NCBI GenBank assembly: GCA_023252065.1
Contig: JAHEXO010000083.1
Span: forward strand, 1-7,789
Direction of reading: 5' to 3'
Length of the DNA: 7,789 nucleotides
From: Nocardioides sp.
GTDB taxonomy: Bacteria; Actinomycetota; Actinomycetes; Propionibacteriales; Nocardioidaceae
Positions 1 through 6,987 of this stretch are shown piece by piece. The notes below the pieces were generated by a model. The model ran no database searches. It worked only from the letters and a program-made list of their open reading frames with translations, and was not told the DNA's origin. The position numbers were made by a program, and so were the translations under genes. Numbering within the stretch: position 1 is the stretch's first letter; every line of letters begins with the position of its first letter.

Positions 1-43
1 CTACATGTTGGCAGATTCACGACTACCCCGCTCTCCCGGCCCC

Positions 44-48
44 AGGAG
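44..48 (+). promoter_or_regulatory. Shine-Dalgarno site of the S8 protease gene
   Basis: AGGAG lies five bases before a GTG codon at 54. It is the reason for choosing GTG 54 as the start, and the residues that follow form a convincing signal peptide. No convincing -35/-10 pair was found in the 43 bases before it, so the promoter probably lies left of the window. Confidence 0.75.
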
Positions 49-53
49 CCTTT

Positions 54-2561
54 GTGTCCCGACGCCTTGCCCTCTCCCCTCGTAGCGCCCTCGGTGCCAC
101 CGCACTGCTCGCGCTCGCGTTGACCTCGACGGCGGTGGCCGGACCGGCCGGCGCCGACGACGCACACCCCCGCCCGGCCCAGGCCGCCCGGACCTCGGCG
201 AACCACACGTCGAGCATCCCGACCTCGATCACCGGGCCGCAGCGCCCGGCTGCGCCGGCCCGGGCCCGGGTCACCCTCGTCACCGGCGACCGGGTCACGG
301 TCACCACGCTACCCGACGGCAAGACCGCCACCGCGATCCAGCCGGCGCCCGGCAACACCGCGCCCATGCAGGCCACGACGATCGGCGACCACACGTTCGT
401 CTTCCCGCAGAGCGCCCTGCCCTACCTGGCCGCCGGCCTGGTCGACAAGAACCTCTTCGACGTCACCGGGCTGATCGCCCAGGGGTACGACGACGCCCAC
501 CAGCGGGCGCTGCCCCTGATCGCGCAGTACGCCAAGGGCATCGCCCCCACGACGCCGGCCGGCGCCCAGCGGCAGGACCTCCTCCCGAGCATCCACGGTG
601 CCGCTCTCGCGGCGCCGCGGCGGCAGGCCACGTCGTTCTGGTCGTCGGTGACCGCCGGCACGCAGGCCGCGCCGCGCCTGGCCGACGGGATGACCAAGCT
701 CTGGCTGGACGGCCGCGTGCAGGCCGACCTCGCCGAGTCCACGGCTCAGGTCGGGGCCCCGCAGGCCTGGGCCGACGGGTACGACGGGACCGGCGCCACC
801 GTCGCCGTCCTCGACACCGGCATCGACGCCGACCACCCGGACCTCAAGGACCAGATCGCCACCTCGCAGAGCTTCGTGCCCGGCGAGGACACCTCCGACC
901 ACTTCGGCCACGGCACCCACGTGGCCTCGACGATCGCCGGGACCGGCGCCGCCTCGGGTGGCACCGAGAAGGGCGTGGCCTGGGGAGCTCACCTCGCGGT
1001 CGGCAAGGTGCTCGGCAACGACGGGTTCGGCCAGGACTCCTGGATCATCGCCGGGATGGAGTGGGCCGCGGACCACGCTCCCGTCGTCAACATGAGCCTC
1101 GGCACCCAGGAGGTCAGCGACGGCACCGACCCGATCAGCCAGGCCGCCGACGACCTGTCGCAGGCCAAGGGCACCCTGTTCGTGGTGTCCGCGGGCAACC
1201 AGGGCTGCGAGACCTGCCTGGGTGCGCCCGCCGCAGCCCAGGACGCCCTGACCGTCGGCTCGGTCGACAGCACCGACACCCTCTCGTGGTTCTCCTCCAT
1301 GGGTCCCCGCAGCGGCGACGCCGGCATCAAGCCCGACCTGGTGGCCCCCGGCGAGAACATCCTCGCCGCCCGCTCGTCGCTCTCGAGCGAGGGTGAGGGC
1401 CCCTACATCTCGATGAGCGGTACGTCGATGGCCGCCCCGCACGTCGCCGGCGCGGCCGCGATCGTGGCGCAGCGCCACCCCACCTGGACCGGCGCCCAGA
1501 TCAAGGACGCGCTGGTCAGCGCCGCCCACGGCCTCGACGGCTACACGCCGTACCAGGTCGGCACCGGCCGGCTCGACATCCCGGCCGCGCTCCGTGACGT
1601 CCACGCGACCGGCTCGGTGTCGTTCGGGTTCCACCCGTGGCCGCACAACGCCGACACGCCCGTCACCCACACCGTCACCTACCGCAACGACGGACCCGAC
1701 CCGGTGACCCTCGACCCGGCGGCGGACGTCCGCGACGGCTCCGGTACGCCGGCGCCCAACGGGGTGATCACCCTCTCGGCCGACCAGGTGGTCGTCCCTG
1801 CGGGCGGGTCCGCCAATGTCGACGTCACCGGCGACCCGACCGCCGTGAGCCCCGGCACCCGGGTCTCCGGGACGCTGGTCGCCAGCGCGGGCGGCACCGC
1901 CGTCACCCGGACCTCGCTCGGCATGGACGTGGAGGCCGAGCGCTACAACCTGACGCTGAACGTCACCGGCCGGGACGGCCAGCCCGCCCAGACCTACGTG
2001 ATGGTCCACGAGCAGAACGACTGGGACCCGACGTTCGTCCCGGTCGACGGCACGGCGACCGTGCGGTTGCCACCCGGTCGGTACTCGGTCACCAGCTTCC
2101 TGGACGTCAAGGACGGCGACTCGCAGGGTGTCGCCCTCGTCGGTGACCCCGAGGTGGTGCTCTCGGCCGACACCACGGTCGACCTGGACGCCCAGGAGGC
2201 CCACCCGGTCACGGTGACGTCGCCGCGCGCCGGCGCCGTCGCCACCTGGCGGCAGATGGAGTGGCACGTGTCCGCCGGCCTCGGCCTCTCGGACATGGCG
2301 GTCCTGCCGGACGTCTACGACCACATGTACGCCCAGTCCACCGACCAGGTCGCCGAGGGCAGCTACTCGTTCGTGTCCCGGTGGCGCCTGCGCCGTGACT
2401 ACATCTCGGTGCGCGTGGGCAGCCACACCGTCGACTCGCTGACCGCCATCGACTCCGGCTGGGTGACCCGGGCGGCCGACACCACCCTCGCCTACGCCGG
2501 CGCGGGCACCCCGGCCGAGTTCGACACGGCCCACGTCCGCGGCAAGATCGCGGTGGTCTAG
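54..2561 (+). CDS. Secreted S8 (subtilisin-like) serine protease, truncated by an in-frame amber codon
   Basis: Predicted exported endopeptidase, 835 residues as read. Residues 1-34 form a signal peptide: basic start MSRR, hydrophobic core ATALLALALTSTAVA, AxA-type sites near residues 29 and 34. A propeptide-like region follows, with VTLVTGDRV at 73-81, a motif known from large actinobacterial S8 proteases. The S8 domain spans about 232-515 and is complete: Asp254 in LDTGID, His286 in GHGTH, oxyanion Asn382 in SAGNQG, and Ser458 in SGTSMAAPHVAG. Residues about 518-810 are beta-rich, Fn3/Ig-like and carboxypeptidase-regulatory-like. The reading stops at TAG 2559-2561, just after GKIAVV, which is the first strand of a protease-associated domain. 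The same frame stays open to 3818, so this is the front two thirds of a roughly 1254-residue protein. The catalytic part is intact, so a secreted active protease is still possible. Family assignment is firm; the state of the gene (pseudogene, sequencing error or readthrough) is open. Confidence 0.9.
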   Translation: MSRRLALSPRSALGATALLALALTSTAVAGPAGADDAHPRPAQAARTSANHTSSIPTSITGPQRPAAPARARVTLVTGDRVTVTTLPDGKTATAIQPAPGNTAPMQATTIGDHTFVFPQSALPYLAAGLVDKNLFDVTGLIAQGYDDAHQRALPLIAQYAKGIAPTTPAGAQRQDLLPSIHGAALAAPRRQATSFWSSVTAGTQAAPRLADGMTKLWLDGRVQADLAESTAQVGAPQAWADGYDGTGATVAVLDTGIDADHPDLKDQIATSQSFVPGEDTSDHFGHGTHVASTIAGTGAASGGTEKGVAWGAHLAVGKVLGNDGFGQDSWIIAGMEWAADHAPVVNMSLGTQEVSDGTDPISQAADDLSQAKGTLFVVSAGNQGCETCLGAPAAAQDALTVGSVDSTDTLSWFSSMGPRSGDAGIKPDLVAPGENILAARSSLSSEGEGPYISMSGTSMAAPHVAGAAAIVAQRHPTWTGAQIKDALVSAAHGLDGYTPYQVGTGRLDIPAALRDVHATGSVSFGFHPWPHNADTPVTHTVTYRNDGPDPVTLDPAADVRDGSGTPAPNGVITLSADQVVVPAGGSANVDVTGDPTAVSPGTRVSGTLVASAGGTAVTRTSLGMDVEAERYNLTLNVTGRDGQPAQTYVMVHEQNDWDPTFVPVDGTATVRLPPGRYSVTSFLDVKDGDSQGVALVGDPEVVLSADTTVDLDAQEAHPVTVTSPRAGAVATWRQMEWHVSAGLGLSDMAVLPDVYDHMYAQSTDQVAEGSYSFVSRWRLRRDYISVRVGSHTVDSLTAIDSGWVTRAADTTLAYAGAGTPAEFDTAHVRGKIAVV
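2559..2561 (+). other. Premature in-frame TAG within the PA domain of the protease gene
   Basis: The TAG is codon 836 counted from GTG 54. The codons on both sides read as one continuous protease-associated domain: GKIAVV before, then LATDTTDVSPYAAQAAG and AKALLVVN after. The base after the stop is C, a context often associated with weaker termination. A single substitution from CAG, GAG, AAG, TGG, TCG, TTG, TAC or TAT would explain it. TAG also ends two other genes in this window (the RibD-C-like gene at 6985-6987 and the SDR gene at 7368-7370), so it is an ordinary stop codon here. Confidence 0.9.
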
Positions 2562-3818
2562 CTCGCCACCGACACCACGGACGTCTCGCCCTACGCGGCC
2601 CAGGCCGCGGGACACGGCGCCAAGGCCCTGCTCGTCGTGAACCACCAGCCCGGCAAGTTCCTCCCGGCTGCCGGACCGACGTACGGCGTGACGGCCGCGC
2701 TCCCGGTCGCCGCCGTCAGCGGGGACGAAGGCACCTGGCTGGTGCCGCAGGCCCAGGCGAACGCGGCCGCGACCTTGGACGGCGGGGCGAACTCGCCCTA
2801 CGTCTACGACCTCCTGCACGAGACGAACGGGCACATCCCCGCCTCGCTGCACTACGCACCGGCCAAGTCCGACCTCGCCCGCATCGACACCCGGTTCCTG
2901 GGCGCCCACCAGGTGCTCGGTGGTGAGTTCCGCTGGGGCTTCGCCTCCTACGCCCAGACGGCCTTCGGCCTGATGCAGTACGCGTCGTTCCCGTCGACGC
3001 GGGTCGACTACGTCTCCACCGAGCGCGGTACGTCGTGGTACCAGGGCGCGATCCTCCTGGACGCGCACGGCTGGGACCAGCGCGGTGAGCGACGCTCGTT
3101 CCGCCCGGGCGCACACACGCGGGAGGACTGGTTCGGGCCGGTCGTCAACCCCCGGCTGGGCAGCGGGTTCTGGGCTCCTGAGCGGCAGACGGACTGGTTC
3201 CAGATCAACCTGCCGTCCTACGGCGACTCCTGGAGCGGGCACACGGGATCGCGCGACAACGGGGCCACCCCGAGCCAGGTCATCAAGCTGTACCGGGGTG
3301 ACCACCTCGTGCAGACCAGCACGGGTTGGCAGTCGCTCGGCTCGCACGACCCGCTGCCGACCAAGCGCCTGAAGTACCGGGTGACCAACGACGTCCGCGA
3401 CCCGAAGACGTTCTGGTCGACGGCTACCAGCAGCCACACCTCGTGGACCTTCTGGTCACACCACGCCGATCCGACCAAGCCCAGCGCCCAGCTGCCGTTC
3501 GTGTCCCTGGCCTACCACGTGACCACCGACCTGCACGGGCGAGTGCCGGCCGGTCACCGGGTCACCGTCCACGTCAGTGGCTACCAGGTCCCGCACGCCG
3601 TGGACGCCGGACGGATCAGCGGCGGGTGGCTGAAGGTCTCCTACAACCGGGGTCGGACCTGGACGCGGGTCCGGCTGACCGGCTCGGCAGGGCACTGGAC
3701 GGGCCACCTCACCCTGCCGGCCGACGCCTCCCGGGTGGTCTCGCTGCGCGGGTCTGCCTGGGACACGCGCGGCAACAGCGTGACCCAGAGCGTCCTCGGA
3801 GCCATCGAGCTCCGCTGA
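2562..3818 (+). pseudogene. C-terminal remainder of the interrupted S8 protease (rest of PA domain and Ig-like C-terminus)
   Basis: This stretch continues the frame of the upstream protease gene with no shift and ends at TGA 3816-3818. It finishes the protease-associated domain (AKALLVVN, then ALPVAAVS). An aromatic-rich beta region follows (FRWGFASY, DWFGPVVNP), then the HTSWTFWS segment and a C-terminal Ig-like module with SYNRGRTWTRV and SLRGSAWDTRGNSVTQ. That architecture is typical of the ends of large actinobacterial S8 proteases. A gene finder may start a separate 393-residue protein at GTG 2637, but no ribosome binding site precedes it. The fragment also has no signal peptide and no catalytic residues, so it is unlikely to be a gene of its own. 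Codon bias stays strong throughout, which implies recent interruption, a base error, or continued translation by readthrough. Confidence 0.85.
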
Positions 3819-3845
3819 CGCCCCTCGACCCTCTCCCTCTCCCTC
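3819..3845 (+). promoter_or_regulatory. C-rich, G-poor stretch after the protease stop (possible Rho-loading site)
   Basis: Twenty-seven bases directly after the protease stop codon contain only two G residues and include two and a half copies of CTCTCC (3831-3845). A C-over-G transcript segment just before a strong hairpin is the kind of context in which Rho can load. This is an inference from composition alone. Confidence 0.3.
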
Positions 3846-3906
3846 GGTGGCAGGTCTCTCCCGCTCGTCGGTCTCGACGGGTCGGAAGGGACCTGTCACC
3901 ACCGAG
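3843..3906 (+). terminator. 64-nt near-continuous hairpin between the protease and ligase genes
   Basis: The outer arms are CTCGGTGG (3843-3850) and CCACCGAG (3899-3906). A three-base bulge (TCA, 3896-3898) follows on the right side. CAGGTC (3851-3856) then pairs with GACCTG (3890-3895), and the stem continues 3857-3859 with 3887-3889. After a one-base mismatch, 3861-3863 pair with 3883-3885; after a one-base bulge at 3882, 3864-3870 pair with 3875-3881. The loop is GTCT (3871-3874). I count 27 pairs, two of them G-U. No T-tract follows, as is common for actinobacterial terminators. It most likely ends the protease transcript and insulates the promoter 23 bases downstream. It could instead be a copy of a dispersed palindromic repeat. 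Confidence 0.65.
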
Positions 3907-3928
3907 CTCACGCTGGTATCGCGTTCTC

Positions 3929-3958
3929 TTGTCCGTCGTGACGAACGGGGCATACGTT
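3929..3958 (+). promoter_or_regulatory. Predicted promoter of the ligase-paaX unit, giving a leaderless transcript
   Basis: TTGTCC at 3929-3934 and TACGTT at 3953-3958 (fits TANNNT) are separated by 18 bases. Seven bases follow the -10 before the ATG at 3966, so transcription would begin at or next to that A. No good ribosome binding site is placed for ATG 3966, which agrees with a leaderless mRNA, a common arrangement in actinobacteria. It is predicted from motif and spacing only. Confidence 0.5.
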
Positions 3959-3961
3959 GTC
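3940..3961. promoter_or_regulatory. Imperfect inverted repeat over the -10 element, candidate PaaX operator
   Basis: GACGAACG (3940-3947) and CGTTGTC (3955-3961) are inverted copies apart from one extra base, separated by seven bases. The right arm overlaps the predicted -10 and start point, so a bound repressor would block initiation. The PaaX-family gene in the same unit is the obvious candidate ligand-responsive regulator. The sequence does not match the E. coli PaaX operator I know, so the assignment is tentative. Confidence 0.25.
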
Positions 3962-3965
3962 GCGC

Positions 3966-5552
3966 ATGGCGCTGCTCCCGTCGGCCCACGTCGACACGTT
4001 CTGCCGAGACCACCTCCCCCCGGGCGACCAGTGGCCGGAGCTCCGCTTCGACCTCCCCGAGCTCGGCTACCCCGACCGGCTGAACTGCGCCACCGCGCTG
4101 CTCGACGACGTTCTCGCCCGCCACGGCGGGGACCGGCCGTGCCTGCACCAGCCGGGCCTGCCGACCTGGTCGTACGACGACCTGCTGGCCGCCGCCAACC
4201 GGGTCGCGCACGTGCTCGTCGACGACCTCGGGATCGTCCCCGGCAACCGGGTCCTGCTCCGCGGGCCCAACAACCAGTGGCTCTCGGCGGCGTGGTTCGG
4301 GGTGCTCAAGGCCGGAGCCGTCCTGGTCACCACCATGCCGCTGCTGCGCACCGGTGAGCTGCAGACCATCCAGGAGATCGCTCACCTCGACGCGGCCCTG
4401 GTCGACCACCGCTTCCTCGAGGCGGTCGAGCCCCTCGGCATACCGACCCTCGCCTTCGGCGACGACTCGTGGGCTGAGCGCGTGGCCGCCAAGCCCACGA
4501 CCTTCGACGACGTGGCGACCTCCAGCGACGACGTCTCCATGCTGGCGTTCACCTCCGGCACCACCGGGCGGCCGAAGGCGACCATGCACTTCCACCGCGA
4601 CGTCCTCGCCATCTGCGACACCTTCAGCCGCCAGGTGCTCCGACCGTCGGCGGACGACGTGTTCACCGGCACCCCGCCCTACGCGTTCACCTTCGGGCTC
4701 GGCGGCGTGCTGCTGTTCCCCCTGCACGCCGGTGCCTCGACCCTGCTGGTCGAGAAGGCGACCCCGCCCGAGCTGGCCGACCTGATCGACGAGCACGGCG
4801 TGACCGTCTGCTTCACCGCGCCCACTGCCTACAAGGCGATGCTGGCCGCCGGGAAGACGCTGCCGACGCTGCGGAAGGCGGTCTCGGCCGGGGAGCACCT
4901 CCCGAAAGCCGTGTGGGAGGCGTTCCGCGACGCGACGGGCGTCGAGATCATCGACGGCATCGGCGCGACCGAGATGCTGCACATCTTCATCTCGGCCGCC
5001 GGCGAGGACATCCGGCCCGGCTCGACCGGGCGGGCGGTGCCCGGCTACGTCGCCACGGTCGTCGACGACAACGGTCGTGAGCTGCCTCCGGGGGTGCCGG
5101 GGCGGCTGGCGGTGAAGGGACCGACCGGCTGTCGCTACCTCGACGACCCCCGCCAGGCGGCGTACGTCGTCAACGGGTGGAACCTGACCGGCGACACCTT
5201 CGCCCGCGACGAGGACGGCTACTTCTGGTACCAGGCCCGCAGCGACGACATGATCATCAGCTCGGGCTACAACATCGCCGCGCCGGAGGTCGAGGAGGCG
5301 CTGCTCAAGCACCCTGCCGTCGCCGAGTGCGCCGTGGTCGGGGTGCCCGACGAGGCCCGCGGCCACCTGGTCAAGGCGTTCGTGGTCGTGGCCGGCGAGC
5401 CCGGAGCCGTCTCGGCGAACGAGCTCCAGGACTTCGTCAAGGAGCAGATCGCGCCCTACAAGTACCCCCGCGCGATCGAGTTCGTAGCCGAGCTGCCCAA
5501 GACCGCCACGGGCAAGCTCCAACGGTTCCGGCTCCGCACCCCGGCCTCCTGA
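3966..5552 (+). CDS. Aryl-CoA ligase, 2-aminobenzoate (anthranilate)-CoA ligase type
   Basis: Predicted cytoplasmic acyl-adenylate-forming enzyme, 528 residues, using ATP and CoA to activate an aromatic acid. Adenylation motifs are present in order: TSGTTGRPK from residue 196 (phosphate loop), IGATEM with Thr335-Glu336, ARSDDMIISSGYNI around 425-437 with Asp428, and PKTATGKLQR with catalytic Lys517. The string EMLHIFIS after the A5 motif is typical of the benzoate-CoA ligase family. The N-terminus (SAHVDTFCRDHLPP, YPDRLNCA) and GNRVLLRGPNN resemble, from memory, 2-aminobenzoate-CoA ligases such as AbmG of Aromatoleum. Full length for the family. ATG 3966 is preferred over TTG 3957 because a -10 element sits at leaderless distance and the ATG start fits the family N-terminus. 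It overlaps the paaX-like gene by one base. The RidA-like and SDR genes nearby favour anthranilate as substrate; benzoate or salicylate remain possible. The exact substrate is an inference. Confidence 0.87.
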   Translation: MALLPSAHVDTFCRDHLPPGDQWPELRFDLPELGYPDRLNCATALLDDVLARHGGDRPCLHQPGLPTWSYDDLLAAANRVAHVLVDDLGIVPGNRVLLRGPNNQWLSAAWFGVLKAGAVLVTTMPLLRTGELQTIQEIAHLDAALVDHRFLEAVEPLGIPTLAFGDDSWAERVAAKPTTFDDVATSSDDVSMLAFTSGTTGRPKATMHFHRDVLAICDTFSRQVLRPSADDVFTGTPPYAFTFGLGGVLLFPLHAGASTLLVEKATPPELADLIDEHGVTVCFTAPTAYKAMLAAGKTLPTLRKAVSAGEHLPKAVWEAFRDATGVEIIDGIGATEMLHIFISAAGEDIRPGSTGRAVPGYVATVVDDNGRELPPGVPGRLAVKGPTGCRYLDDPRQAAYVVNGWNLTGDTFARDEDGYFWYQARSDDMIISSGYNIAAPEVEEALLKHPAVAECAVVGVPDEARGHLVKAFVVVAGEPGAVSANELQDFVKEQIAPYKYPRAIEFVAELPKTATGKLQRFRLRTPAS

Positions 5553-6379
5553 TGCCGGAGCAGTCGCCGCGCCACCTGATCCTGTCGCTGTTCGGGTTGT
5601 ACGCCCGCGGCGACCGGAGCGGCGACGCCCTCTCGGTGCGCGCGCTGATCGCCCTGATGGCGGACCTCGACGTCGACGCGGCGGCCACCCGGTCGTCGGT
5701 GTCGCGGTTGAAGAAGCGCGGGGTGCTCGAGCCGACCCGCACCGGGCGGCCGGCGGCCCAGGCCGGCTACCGGCTCTCGGCGTCGGCGCTCGCGGTGCTC
5801 GCCGAGGGCGACGCCCGCATCTGGTCGCGTCCCCGCGCCTCGGTCGACGACGGCTGGTTGGTGGTGGTGTTCTCGGTGCCCGAGGCCGAGCGCAGCCGAC
5901 GGCACGAGCTGCGGTCGCTGCTGACCAGGCTGGGCTTCGGCACCGCGGCACCGGGCGTGTGGGTGGCGCCCGGGACGACGTACGACGAGGCGCTGGGCGC
6001 GCTCGACCGCGCCGGGCTGACGTCCTACACCGAGCTCTTCCGCGGCGCCTACCTCGGCTCCGGGCCGGCTGCCGACCGGGTGGGCGAGTGGTGGGACCTG
6101 TCCTCGATCGCGGCGCTCTACGACGAGTTCCTGGCCGAGCACGGGGCCCGCACCCGGGCTCTCACCCGGCTGCGCGACCCGGAGCCCGATCGCGCCTTCG
6201 CGGCGTACCTCCCCATGCTCACCGCCTGGCGCCGCCTGCCCTACCTCGACCCCGGGATTCCGCTCGAGCTGCTGCCGAAGGCGTGGCCCGGCGAGCGCGC
6301 GGCACACCTCTTTGCCGCGCTCGACCAGCGGCTCCGCGACCCGGCCCGCGAGCACGCCGAGGCGCGCCTGCGCGAGTGA
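5552..6379 (+). CDS. PaaX-family transcriptional repressor
   Basis: Predicted DNA-binding regulator of 275 residues, a normal length for the family. The N-terminal winged helix-turn-helix (about 8-82) shows the PaaX pattern: LILSLFGLYARG, then ALSVRALIALMADLDVD, recognition-helix region ATRSSVSRLKKRGVLEP and wing GRPAAQAGYRLS. GWLVVVFSVPEAERSRRHEL (101-120) and LGFGTAAPGVWVAP (127-140) match the central PaaX domain, and the C-terminal part (about 176-265) is the helical PaaX C domain with AYLPMLTAWRRLPYLDPG. Members typically sense an aryl- or acyl-CoA and repress aromatic catabolic genes. Its ATG shares its first base with the ligase stop (TGATG), so it is probably translationally coupled. 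The ligase product would be the natural inducer, giving a feedback loop. It may also control the minus-strand SDR-RidA operon. Confidence 0.88.
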   Translation: MPEQSPRHLILSLFGLYARGDRSGDALSVRALIALMADLDVDAAATRSSVSRLKKRGVLEPTRTGRPAAQAGYRLSASALAVLAEGDARIWSRPRASVDDGWLVVVFSVPEAERSRRHELRSLLTRLGFGTAAPGVWVAPGTTYDEALGALDRAGLTSYTELFRGAYLGSGPAADRVGEWWDLSSIAALYDEFLAEHGARTRALTRLRDPEPDRAFAAYLPMLTAWRRLPYLDPGIPLELLPKAWPGERAAHLFAALDQRLRDPAREHAEARLRE

Positions 6380-6405
6380 GCCGTCGGGGCGCCAACGGCT
6401 ACCGT
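6377..6405 (+). promoter_or_regulatory. Possible promoter of the RibD-C-like gene, leaderless
   Basis: TACCGT at 6400-6405 fits TANNNT and ends six bases before ATG 6412, so a transcript could begin at the start codon. A weak -35 candidate, TGAGCC, lies 17 bases upstream at 6377-6382, overlapping the paaX stop codon. No ribosome binding site is visible before ATG 6412. The arrangement repeats that seen before the ligase gene. Confidence 0.35.
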
Positions 6406-6411
6406 TCCCCC

Positions 6412-6987
6412 ATGGGCAGCATCGGCGTGCACGAGTTCATCTCCCTCGACGGCGTCTTCGAGTCGCCGTCCTGGACCATGGAGTTCGGCTTCGACCCGCG
6501 GATGGGCGAGACCCTGGCGGCGATCACCTCCTCCGCGACCGCGATCCTGCTCGGCCGGACCACGTTCGAGATGTTCGCGCCGGCCTGGTCGACCCGGACC
6601 GTCGACGACGACCCGGGCGCGCCGTTCTTCAACGACACCACCAAGCACGTGGTGAGCTCGACCCTGACCGACCCCGCGTCGACGTGGCGCAACTCCGTGG
6701 CCTTCGGCCCCTACGACGCCGACCGGGTCCGCGCCCTGAAGGACCAGACCGACGGCACGATCTACGTCAGCGGCAGCGGTCGGCTGGTCAGGGCGCTGCT
6801 GGCCGACGGGCTGGTCGACCACCTGCACCTGTTCGTCTACCCGGTCGTGCTCGGCGAGGGGATGCGGCTGCTCGGCGAGGGCATGCCACGCACCACCCTC
6901 GCCCTCCGTGACACCACGACGTACGACAACGGCGTGCTGCACCTCGACTACATGCAGCCCGCGGCTGACGCTCAGAGGACGGCGTAG
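6412..6987 (+). CDS. Stand-alone RibD C-terminal / dihydrofolate reductase-like family protein
   Basis: Predicted cytoplasmic NAD(P)H-dependent reductase of the RibD-C fold, 191 residues, the usual size for single-domain members. Visible family signatures are EFISLDGVFESP (8-19), AILLGRTTFEMFAPAW (44-59), KHVVSSTL (78-85), the nucleotide-binding segment GTIYVSGSGRLVRALL (115-130) and HLHLFVYPVVLGEGMRLL (137-154). It has no deaminase domain, so it is not a complete riboflavin-pathway RibD. Most such proteins have no known substrate. ATG 6412 is chosen because the family N-terminus begins there and a -10-like element precedes it; GTG 6376 would add 12 unlikely residues. It lies 32 bases after paaX. 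It ends in TAG and its last 16 bases overlap the convergent RidA-like gene. Its place inside an aromatic-acid locus may be incidental. Confidence 0.85.
   Translation: MGSIGVHEFISLDGVFESPSWTMEFGFDPRMGETLAAITSSATAILLGRTTFEMFAPAWSTRTVDDDPGAPFFNDTTKHVVSSTLTDPASTWRNSVAFGPYDADRVRALKDQTDGTIYVSGSGRLVRALLADGLVDHLHLFVYPVVLGEGMRLLGEGMPRTTLALRDTTTYDNGVLHLDYMQPAADAQRTA
6972..6987. other. 16-bp convergent overlap of the RibD-C-like and RidA-like genes
   Basis: The plus-strand TAG (6985-6987) lies inside the last codons of the minus-strand gene, and the minus-strand TGA (read from 6974 to 6972) lies inside the last codons of the plus-strand gene. No space remains for a conventional terminator between the two transcripts, so their 3' ends must overlap. 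Confidence 0.85.

Noticed and set aside
1..43. TTGGCA at 8-13 as -35 of a protease promoter
   Set aside because: No acceptable -10 hexamer occurs at 16-19 bases downstream.
2559..2561. Pyrrolysine or other recoded residue at the amber codon
   Set aside because: No pyrrolysine machinery or special downstream element is visible, TAG ends other genes here, and a S8 protease gives no reason for such a residue. Simple mutation, error or leaky readthrough is more economical.
309..3437. A 1042-codon open frame on the minus strand opposite the protease gene
   Set aside because: Its product is rich in Arg, Gly, Val and Asp with no recognisable domain. It is the usual antisense shadow of a GC3-biased gene, while the plus strand has a clear signal peptide and catalytic triad.
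2637..3818. An independent 393-residue gene starting at GTG 2637
   Set aside because: No ribosome binding site precedes it, the start falls inside a protease-associated domain, and the frame is continuous with the upstream protease.
3957..3965. TTG 3957 as start of the ligase
   Set aside because: It lies within the predicted -10 hexamer and adds only three residues. ATG 3966 fits both the family N-terminus and the leaderless promoter, although a GGGG run at 3947-3950 keeps a small chance for TTG.
3456..5951. An 831-codon open frame on the minus strand opposite the ligase and PaaX genes
   Set aside because: Low-complexity Arg/Gly/Val-rich translation, no domain, no start signal. The plus strand carries well-conserved family motifs throughout.
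6376..6411. GTG 6376 (overlapping the paaX stop) as start of the RibD-C-like gene
   Set aside because: The added residues VSRRGANGYRSP do not resemble the family N-terminus, and no ribosome binding site is evident. ATG 6412 is preferred.
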